NCBI GenBank assembly: GCA_001805655.1
Contig: MHGR01000087.1
Span: forward strand, 5,148-10,338
Length of the DNA stretch: 5,191 nt
Source: Omnitrophica WOR_2 bacterium RIFCSPHIGHO2_02_FULL_52_10
Lineage (GTDB): Bacteria; Omnitrophota; Gorgyraeia; Zapsychrales; Zapsychraceae
Reading direction: 5' to 3'
A program made the translations under genes and the position numbers. The stretch's first letter is position 1. Every line of letters starts with the position of its first letter. A model generated the notes under the pieces. It had not been told where the DNA came from and did not search any database. It saw only the letters and a program-made list of their open reading frames with translations. Positions 1 through 4,385 of the stretch are shown here, one piece after another.

Positions 1-28
1 AGACTCAAATATGGACCGCCATTTCAAT

Positions 29-448
29 TTATGTTCTGATTGCCATTGTCAAAAAACGATTGAAACTGGAAGCAATATTCTGATTTATATCATCAAGCTT
101 CAGGGCTATATTTAACTGATAATCATGATGCATGAATGGATTACTCTTTTTATCTTCCGAATCACTGAGCTCCTTGAGATTATGCCCCACACCGTACATG
201 CCGTATCCTAACTCACTCAATTTATCACTGGCATATTCCCTAAACATATTTTCTGTTTTACTTTTTGCCTCACCTGAAATAAATGCATAAACTGCAGTAA
301 ATATTATAAAACCACCGGCTAAAACATTGAAAACTACAAATAACCATTTGAATTTATGCTTATCTTCAACCGAGACAAACCGAAGAAAAATACTTAAATA
401 AATACCGATAAATATTTTGGCCCCCAAGGCAAGATATTTTAATTCCAT
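29..448 (-). CDS. Small two-helix membrane protein, unknown function
   Basis: I do not recognise a family for this 139-residue protein. Two hydrophobic segments are visible, at about residues 5-25 and 34-58, joined by a short positively charged loop (R23, K30, K32, K34). By the positive-inside rule this would be an inner-membrane hairpin with both ends outside, although the tail is also lysine-rich and the topology is uncertain. Residues 60-139 are polar and look soluble. The ATG start is supported by a strong Shine-Dalgarno sequence AGGGGGTG (complement of 459-466), 10 nt upstream. It lies 187 nt downstream of the rhuM stop in the same orientation, with a hairpin and repeats between, so it is probably a separate transcription unit. 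I found no convincing promoter. Its DNA is much more AT-rich than the genes to the right (17 G+C of 60 at 241-300), which suggests acquisition by transfer. Reading-frame length, SD and hydropathy support it as real; function is unknown. Confidence 0.62.
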   Translation of the reverse strand: MELKYLALGAKIFIGIYLSIFLRFVSVEDKHKFKWLFVVFNVLAGGFIIFTAVYAFISGEAKSKTENMFREYASDKLSELGYGMYGVGHNLKELSDSEDKKSNPFMHHDYQLNIALKLDDINQNIASSFNRFLTMAIRT

Positions 449-540
449 AATTATTTTTCACCCCCTAACTTTAATACAAGAAATAACGTGCCAGGAACTT
501 TTTCATGTGACAGGTTGGCCAAATTCACCGTCACTCATGG

Positions 541-586
541 CCCGTGACCCGTGGCCCGGAATTCGTGTCCCGTCGCTCGTTGCTCG
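541..586. repeat. Low-complexity CCCGTGR-type repeat tract
   Basis: Two tandem copies of CCCGTGR (541-554) are followed by CCCGG. Then come the words GTGTCCCG (566-573) and GCTCGTTGC (575-583). The last two words recur in reversed order in the spacer upstream of the patatin gene (4333-4351). The tract looks like a degenerate dispersed repeat rather than a protein-binding site. No coding function is supported. Confidence 0.5.
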
Positions 587-594
587 CCGCATCG

Positions 595-619
595 AACTAT
601 CCGGAGTTTCCGGATAGTT
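595..619. repeat. 11-bp inverted repeat (hairpin) downstream of rhuM
   Basis: The arms AACTATCCGGA (595-605) and TCCGGATAGTT (609-619) are perfectly complementary, with a 3-nt loop. The hairpin begins 16 nt past the rhuM stop codon, so the rhuM transcript would carry it in its 3' end. It is not followed by a T-run on either strand, so it is not a canonical intrinsic terminator. It may protect the 3' end, help factor-dependent termination, or simply be a palindromic dispersed repeat. Confidence 0.6.
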
Positions 620-635
620 GCCTGCGATGAAACCT

Positions 636-1697
636 TCACCCCTTCTTGCGATCCCTTTTCGCTGATTGCCGAATGATTCTCTTCACCTCGCGGTCAAAGT
701 CAGAGACATAATTCTTATCCTGCTGTTTGCGGTATTTTTTAAATTCTTTCAGTGCCAGCGCCTGCGCAACTGCGTGAGTAATTTTTCCAGCGTCCCCGAG
801 TATTTGTCGCTCATTAAATTTTAGAAACGCGTCCAGTCTTGATATCCAATCCTTCATATACATAATAATCCCGCGCTTGGCCTGCATTTCAGCAAAATCA
901 AGGTACATGGTCACGATCCTGTTGAGGAGATCAAGCTCTTTTTCGTTCAGATAGTTTTTAGCGACTACGACATCGGACTCTCGAATATTACCTTGGGGGG
1001 AGTTTTTCCAAACAGTCAGCCCCATACGCGCTTTAGCGCTGTCCGCTCTTTCGTGTATTATCTCCGCGGCAGTCTTGCCTGTCATGGCAAAGTGGAGCTT
1101 GTTTTGTACTGTCGCGAAAAATTGCTTGGTGATGTCACTGTCTGGAGAATAGTCCGCGCTGCACTGAGCATATATATCAGTAATCTTTTGATACATGCGC
1201 CTTTCGCTTGACCTTATATCTCTGATTCGGGCAAGCTGCTCTTCAAAATAGTCTTTGCCGAAATAATTGTGAGGGTCTTTAAGCCTTTCATCGTTCATAG
1301 TAAAACCTTTGATGATGTACTCTTTTAGCCTTTCGGTCGCCCAGACGCGAAATTGCGTCGCTTGCGCGCTATTGACCCGATAACCAACAGAGAGAATCGC
1401 GTCGAGATTATAAAACTCAACGTCTCTGGTCACTTGCCTTTCCCCTTCAGCTTGAACTTGTGCAATTTTTGCACTTGTTGTTTCTTTATTTAATTCACCC
1501 TCAGCATAAATATTTTGCAGATGCTTTGTCACGACACTTCTTTCAACCCCAAAAAGCTCACTGATTTTTGCTTGAGTAAGCCAAATATTTTCATCACGCA
1601 AAAATATCTCCACTTTTACCTTGCCGTTTGGGGTGGTGTAAAGCAGAAACTCCGTAAAGCTGTTGTTAGGGACAACCTGTTTGTTCTTTTTTTTCAT
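636..1697 (-). CDS. rhuM: RhuM-family protein (virulence RhuM homologue)
   Basis: This is a full-length member of the RhuM family (Pfam Virulence_RhuM), 353 residues from the chosen start. The N-terminal part has a helix-turn-helix-like stretch, IWLTQAKISELFGVERSVV (about residues 38-56). The family core follows at about 96-132, including ILSVGYRVNSAQATQFRVWA. Further family-typical stretches are KLHFAMTGKTAAEIIHERAD (about 200-219), VAKNYLNEKELDLLNRIV and KDWISRLDAFLKFNERQIL. The C-terminus is strongly basic. The family is named after a gene of Salmonella pathogenicity island 3; its biochemical role is not established, although it is common in accessory islands and near restriction-modification genes. 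The ATG at 1697 is preferred to the TTG at 1712: GGAGGA (complement of 1705-1710) lies 7 nt from the ATG, whereas the SD in front of the TTG is only 1 nt away. A promoter at 1985-2013 would give it a leader of about 280 nt. No restriction-modification partner is visible in this window. The family call is secure, the function is not. Confidence 0.93.
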   Translation of the reverse strand: MKKKNKQVVPNNSFTEFLLYTTPNGKVKVEIFLRDENIWLTQAKISELFGVERSVVTKHLQNIYAEGELNKETTSAKIAQVQAEGERQVTRDVEFYNLDAILSVGYRVNSAQATQFRVWATERLKEYIIKGFTMNDERLKDPHNYFGKDYFEEQLARIRDIRSSERRMYQKITDIYAQCSADYSPDSDITKQFFATVQNKLHFAMTGKTAAEIIHERADSAKARMGLTVWKNSPQGNIRESDVVVAKNYLNEKELDLLNRIVTMYLDFAEMQAKRGIIMYMKDWISRLDAFLKFNERQILGDAGKITHAVAQALALKEFKKYRKQQDKNYVSDFDREVKRIIRQSAKRDRKKG

Positions 1698-1704
1698 AAA
1701 ATCT

Positions 1705-1710
1705 TCCTCC
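1705..1710 (-). promoter_or_regulatory. Shine-Dalgarno site that decides the rhuM start
   Basis: On the minus strand this reads GGAGGA, 7 nt before the ATG at 1695-1697. It favours that ATG over the in-frame TTG at 1710-1712. The other AGGAGG (complement of 1714-1719) is only 1 nt from the TTG, too close for normal initiation. That second site lies well placed for nothing else visible. Confidence 0.7.
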
Positions 1711-1752
1711 AATCCTCCTGAATCTTTTTTTCCAGTGCGCGCGCTGCGGTCG

Positions 1753-1785
1753 TTAAATTTGTGAATTCCCCATCAATTCCTTCAT
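1753..1785 (-). CDS. Possible 10-residue leader peptide upstream of rhuM
   Basis: The frame reads MKELMGNSQI and stop. An AGGGG Shine-Dalgarno-like run lies 5 nt before the ATG. It sits in the proposed rhuM leader and ends 55 nt before the rhuM start. There is no run of one amino acid as in classic attenuator peptides, and such a short frame arises easily by chance. The same frame extends upstream to another ATG at 1875 (40 residues in total), but that start has no SD. Low confidence. Confidence 0.2.
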   Translation of the reverse strand: MKELMGNSQI

Positions 1786-1788
1786 CCG

Positions 1789-1804
1789 TTCCCCTTCCGT
1801 GCCT
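1789..1804. repeat. Direct repeat, copy 1 (16 nt, partner 1954-1969)
   Basis: TTCCCCTTCCGTGCCT at this site matches TTCCCCTTCCGTACCT at 1954-1969 with one mismatch. The two copies are 165 bp apart, a multiple of three. They bracket a 149-bp segment that contains a palindrome, so the segment may be an insertion or the product of a local duplication. Confidence 0.5.
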
Positions 1805-1811
1805 CGACGAA

Positions 1812-1850
1812 ATCTTATACTTGCAGAGCAAAGCGATGCAAGTATTAGAT
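1812..1850. repeat. Imperfect inverted repeat in the rhuM leader
   Basis: The inner arms ATACTTGCA (1817-1825) and TGCAAGTAT (1837-1845) are perfectly complementary. After one T-T mismatch, four more pairs (1812-1815 with 1847-1850) extend the stem to 13 pairs around an 11-nt loop. As RNA on the minus strand it would lie in the middle of the proposed rhuM leader. There is no adjacent T-run, so it is not an intrinsic terminator. Confidence 0.55.
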
Positions 1851-1953
1851 GAAGTCGCACCGCGAGCGCTGCCATAACAATACCGACACGAGCAGGTGTT
1901 ACCGCTAAAAAAGACCCGCTTGCCGATCCCGGCCCTAAAAGGTGAACAACCCC

Positions 1954-1969
1954 TTCCCCTTCCGTACCT
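1954..1969. repeat. Direct repeat, copy 2 (partner 1789-1804)
   Basis: This is the second copy of the TTCCCCTTCCGTRCCT repeat. It lies 165 bp from the first and just downstream (minus strand) of the proposed promoter, within the first bases of the predicted transcript. Confidence 0.5.
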
Positions 1970-1984
1970 TGCAGTTATGCGCCT

Positions 1985-2013
1985 ATTGTACCCTCAAGCC
2001 GTTTGGGTGACAA
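1985..2013 (-). promoter_or_regulatory. Sigma70-type promoter reading toward rhuM
   Basis: On the minus strand, TTGTCA (complement of 2008-2013) is followed by a 17-bp spacer and TACAAT (complement of 1985-1990). Each hexamer differs from the TTGACA/TATAAT consensus at one position and the spacing is ideal. Transcription would start near 1978 and read into rhuM. No better promoter lies between here and the gene. The evidence is sequence match only. Confidence 0.55.
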
Positions 2014-2023
2014 GGTAAAATAA

Positions 2024-2082
2024 GGGGGGTTATTGGTTTTGTTGGGCTCTTTGGGTTTATTGGGGAATTGTTGGGTTGGTTG
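2024..2082 (+). repeat. GT-rich G-tract repeat, possible G-quadruplex
   Basis: The plus strand has almost no C here and carries G-runs at 2024-2029, 2044-2046, 2053-2055, 2062-2065 and 2073-2075. Three consecutive TTGGG units are spaced 9 bp apart, then one at 11 bp. The last four runs are separated by 6, 6 and 7 nt, which satisfies the usual G3+N1-7 quadruplex rule. The minus-strand transcript of the patatin gene would carry the C-rich complement. It looks like a low-complexity intergenic repeat. Confidence 0.55.
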
Positions 2083-2090
2083 AAATATAT

Positions 2091-2120
2091 GTAGGGGACA
2101 GCACACTGCGCTGTCCCTGC
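2091..2120. repeat. Palindromic repeat with GTAGGG-type end
   Basis: The arms GGGACAGC (2095-2102) and GCTGTCCC (2110-2117) form an 8-bp stem with a 7-nt loop. The outer bases GTAGGG...CCCTGC also nearly match as inverted ends, with a bulge. Its left end resembles that of the palindrome at 2192-2220 (both start GTAGGG), so the two may belong to one dispersed palindromic family. Confidence 0.55.
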
Positions 2121-2133
2121 GTTGAACGGATAA

Positions 2134-2157
2134 CCCCGCGCTGGCATGCGCGCGGGG
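2134..2157. repeat. GC-rich hairpin downstream of the patatin gene
   Basis: The arms CCCCGCGC (2134-2141) and GCGCGGGG (2150-2157) pair perfectly around an 8-nt loop. On the minus strand the hairpin starts 59 nt past the patatin stop and is followed by TTATCCGTTC. That tail has only a weak T content, so this could be an imperfect terminator but is not a textbook one. Confidence 0.45.
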
Positions 2158-2191
2158 AAATTATTTCCGACCCGGGCCGGAGGGTGTGCGC

Positions 2192-2220
2192 GTAGGGAAC
2201 GGTTTAAAACCGTTCCCTAC
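2192..2220. repeat. 14-bp perfect palindrome containing the patatin stop codon
   Basis: The arms GTAGGGAACGGTTT (2192-2205) and AAACCGTTCCCTAC (2207-2220) are perfectly complementary around a single central base. The TAG stop of the patatin gene (2217-2219, minus strand) lies inside the right arm. As RNA it would fold into a strong hairpin right at the stop codon. There is no T-run after it. The perfect symmetry and GTAGGG ends suggest a dispersed palindromic element whose edge supplies the stop codon. Confidence 0.7.
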
Positions 2221-4307
2221 TCTTCAATCAGTTTCTTGATGGCCGGGAGAAGATTGCGGGCCGCCTTCTCGCCGCGCTGGACCAGGTCGTCCACTCGGTC
2301 CAGCTGGTACCATTTGACCCCCACAAGGTCCGGGTGGATGACCACATCGGCCTGTTGGGCGCTTTGCTCGGAGATGACATATTCGGATGCCTGGAGGGTT
2401 TGGATAATGATGTCGGAGATATTCGGGTTAAACACCTTGAAAAGGGCGTTGCGGACGCGGAAACCGACATACTGGAAGGGGGTTTTGATAAATTTGACTT
2501 CTCTTTCCTTCTTTAACTGGTGATGGGTAATGTCAAAGCCCTCTGAAACGTCCTCCGGCGATTGAAGAACATTGATGGCGATGATTTTCTTGATGCCGCG
2601 GCTGGCCAAGACATTGGTCGGCAGGGGATTGAGGACGCCGCCGTCAATGATCAGTTGATCATTTTCCTGGATGGGACGGATAACGCCGGGGATGGCAACG
2701 CTCTTGCGCACCGCCTCCACAATCGAACCGCTTTCAATGACAATCTCCTCCCGGCGCACAAGATCATAGGCGACGATCTTCAGCGGGACACGGACATTAT
2801 AAAACGTCCTGTTGCCGTAATGCTTTCTCAGCCACCGCCGGATGGCCCGCCCGCTGATCAGCCCGGAAACCGGGAATAACGGCGGATCCACCAGCTTAAA
2901 CTTGCTGAACCGGCCTCTAAACTCCCGCGCCACTTCCTGCAGCTCATCGGCGCTTTTGCCGACGGCCCACAGCGCCGCAATCAGTGCCCCCATGCTGCTG
3001 CCGACAATGACATCGATGGGGATATCTTCCTGCTCCAGGACCCGGATAACGCCGATATGGGCCAGGCCCAGCGCCGCGCCGCCCCCCAGCACCAGTCCGA
3101 CGGAGACCCCGCCGATCTGCCGGGCAATCCTCGTGACCGCCTGCGCGTAAGCGCTTTTGGGGTGGCTGCGGAAAAAGAACAAATGTGCCGTGTCGATCTT
3201 TTCCGTCAACTCCGAAGGGCTAATGGACGGCAGGGAGCCGTAAACGCGAAAATCAATGTATTTGTTGATCTCTTCAAACGACAAATAAATTTTGTCATGG
3301 ATGGACCGGACGATAACCCTGACCTGTTCCACCCGGAACTTATCCTTAAGCGTCGTTTCCAGGCGGTCGACCACGCGCCGGATCGATTCCAGGTCCTTTT
3401 TGCGGTCCGATGAAATCAGGTGCACCGTATCGGACTGTGTGAGGGCCTCCAGGACGATATCATCCATTTCGTTAGGCAGATCGACGACCACGTAATGATA
3501 ATCCCCGACAAACGCGCTGACGAACGCCCCGATGGTGCCCTTGAGCCCGGCATCGTCCGGGTCAAATTTGACATTGAGCAGATCAATCTTGAGATCTTCT
3601 TTTATCACATTTTCCAGGATTCTGTCATGGTCGTCAACGATCTGATTCAACTCAATGGCGGGCTTTTTCCACTGCGGGGTCGCGTTATCCTGCTGGACAG
3701 GCGTTTTGGAGGCCGTGTCGTTCTTGCTGGAATAAATATTGACCAGGATAACCCTTTTCTTGGTTTCCTTTTGGAGGCTTAAGGCCAGGTTGGCCGCATA
3801 CGTCGAGCTGCCCGTCCCCTTGATGGGGCTGTAAACCGATATGACCGTGCTTTCAAAAATCGACGTGGTCCCCTTCACGTTGCGCCGGATGCGCCGGGAT
3901 AGGTGCTGGCTGAGCTCGATGCCTAAATGAGGGACCGCTTTCAGGATGGTCTTAAAGTCGGCCACGGGGATCTTAAGTACGATGGAATCATTGATGGCCT
4001 CGAAGGTCATGGAGTGGTTCTCCCCGGTCAGGGCGGAAATGATTCCGAAGTGCATCCCGCGGTGGATAAAATCCACGTTGTCTTTCGCCCCGCCGGAGGT
4101 CATCGAATAGGCCTGCAGCCGGCCGGAAACAAGGCAGTAAAAAAAATCCGGTGGATTGCCCTCTTGGGCGATAAAATCACCTTTTTTGTATTCGGCGACA
4201 ATGGATTTGCGGGCTATTTTCTGCAGCTCAAACCAGTTGAGTTTCTCAAAGATAGGGATTTGCTTGACAAGATGAAGCCGGTTAACTAAGGAAGAAAGTC
4301 CGCCCAT
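2217..4307 (-). CDS. NTE-type patatin-like phospholipase with cNMP-binding-like and P-loop-like domains
   Basis: This 696-residue protein has three domains. Residues 15-145 form a cyclic-nucleotide-binding fold (KKGDFIAQEGN at 41-51). The usual phosphate-binding motif is degraded to FGIISALTGENHSMT (87-101), lacking the conserved Glu and Arg, so cAMP binding is doubtful. Residues 153-395 resemble ParA/CpaE ATPases: SPIKGTGSSTYAANLALSL (160-178) sits at the Walker A position but lacks its catalytic Lys, and VVVDLPN (273-279) is at the Walker B position. NTE-family proteins are known to have a degenerate segment between these domains. Residues 402-600 are the patatin domain, with GGGAALG (408-414), nucleophile Ser438 in GSSMG, and Asp555 in DGG. 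The Ser-Asp dyad is intact, so lipid esterase activity is expected, probably on phospholipids or lysophospholipids at the membrane. The ATG at 4307 is the only ATG, GTG or TTG between the upstream in-frame stop (4386-4388) and the conserved domain; no good SD is seen. It lies 78 nt behind the acyl-CoA dehydrogenase gene and is probably co-transcribed. Confidence 0.92.
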   Translation of the reverse strand: MGGLSSLVNRLHLVKQIPIFEKLNWFELQKIARKSIVAEYKKGDFIAQEGNPPDFFYCLVSGRLQAYSMTSGGAKDNVDFIHRGMHFGIISALTGENHSMTFEAINDSIVLKIPVADFKTILKAVPHLGIELSQHLSRRIRRNVKGTTSIFESTVISVYSPIKGTGSSTYAANLALSLQKETKKRVILVNIYSSKNDTASKTPVQQDNATPQWKKPAIELNQIVDDHDRILENVIKEDLKIDLLNVKFDPDDAGLKGTIGAFVSAFVGDYHYVVVDLPNEMDDIVLEALTQSDTVHLISSDRKKDLESIRRVVDRLETTLKDKFRVEQVRVIVRSIHDKIYLSFEEINKYIDFRVYGSLPSISPSELTEKIDTAHLFFFRSHPKSAYAQAVTRIARQIGGVSVGLVLGGGAALGLAHIGVIRVLEQEDIPIDVIVGSSMGALIAALWAVGKSADELQEVAREFRGRFSKFKLVDPPLFPVSGLISGRAIRRWLRKHYGNRTFYNVRVPLKIVAYDLVRREEIVIESGSIVEAVRKSVAIPGVIRPIQENDQLIIDGGVLNPLPTNVLASRGIKKIIAINVLQSPEDVSEGFDITHHQLKKEREVKFIKTPFQYVGFRVRNALFKVFNPNISDIIIQTLQASEYVISEQSAQQADVVIHPDLVGVKWYQLDRVDDLVQRGEKAARNLLPAIKKLIEE

Positions 4308-4385
4308 AATGGCATCTAAAAGATATTTGGCCGCTCGTTGCCCGTGTCCCGGCCCTCGGGAAAGAACTGCTTGTGCACAGGGGAG
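4308..4385. other. Short spacer between the acyl-CoA dehydrogenase and patatin genes
   Basis: This 78-nt spacer contains no clear promoter, terminator or Shine-Dalgarno sequence. It carries the repeat words GCTCGTTGC and GTGTCCCG also found at 566-583. The two flanking genes are in the same reading frame, separated by the TAA at 4386-4388 and 26 further codons without a stop or usual start. I see no sign that they were ever one gene. Confidence 0.5.
4333..4351. repeat. Second copy of GCTCGTTGC / GTGTCCCG repeat words
   Basis: GCTCGTTGC (4333-4341) is followed by GTGTCCCG (4344-4351). Both words occur at 566-583 in the opposite order. This suggests a shared low-complexity repeat family in intergenic spacers of this genome. 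Confidence 0.4.

Larger units (their letters stand above)
449..635. other. Intergenic spacer between rhuM and the small membrane gene
   Basis: This 187-nt spacer holds no gene. It contains the Shine-Dalgarno site of the downstream gene (459-466, minus strand), a low-complexity repeat tract (541-586) and an 11-bp-arm hairpin (595-619). The minus strand carries CTGGCACG (complement of 487-494), which resembles a sigma54 -24 box, but the matching -12 box is poor, so I do not call a promoter. Confidence 0.6.
1698..1978 (-). promoter_or_regulatory. Probable long 5' leader of rhuM
   Basis: If the promoter at 1985-2013 is used, transcription starts near 1978 and leaves a leader of about 280 nt before the rhuM ATG. 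The leader contains a hairpin (1812-1850) and a possible 10-codon leader peptide. The peptide would be MKELMGNSQI, start 1785, stop 1753, with an AGGGG Shine-Dalgarno 5 nt upstream. The leader also carries one frame free of stops from 1993 to its TGA at 1694-1696, which overlaps the rhuM ATG as ATGA. It matches no riboswitch or T-box that I recognise. Alternatively the stretch is a decayed gene or a repeat insertion and the promoter is fortuitous. Confidence 0.4.

Noticed and set aside
480..494. Sigma54-like promoter on the minus strand (CTGGCACG) upstream of the small membrane gene
   Set aside because: At the correct spacing the -12 element reads TTCTT and lacks the conserved GC, so only the -24 half fits.
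417..617. Plus-strand 66-codon frame across the left spacer
   Set aside because: It runs through low-complexity repeats and the hairpin and has no domain.
595..619. Intrinsic terminator of rhuM
   Set aside because: The hairpin is strong, but no T-run follows it on the minus strand; it is kept only as an inverted repeat.
993..1721. Plus-strand open frames opposite rhuM
   Set aside because: They lie antisense to a complete conserved family member and have no recognisable protein character.
1983..2147. 54-codon minus-strand frame (start 2147) after the patatin gene, and the open frame continuing past the patatin TAG
   Set aside because: The minus strand is AC-rich here and so poor in stop codons. 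The translation is Pro/Asn/Thr low-complexity and the ATG has no SD. Stop-codon read-through is not supported.
2091..2220. CRISPR array
   Set aside because: The repeats are individual palindromes of different sequence, with no regular identical repeat-spacer pattern.
2146..4289. Several plus-strand open frames of 60-125 codons opposite the patatin gene
   Set aside because: They are mirror frames of a well-supported domain-bearing gene, overlap each other in different frames, and show no recognisable domains.
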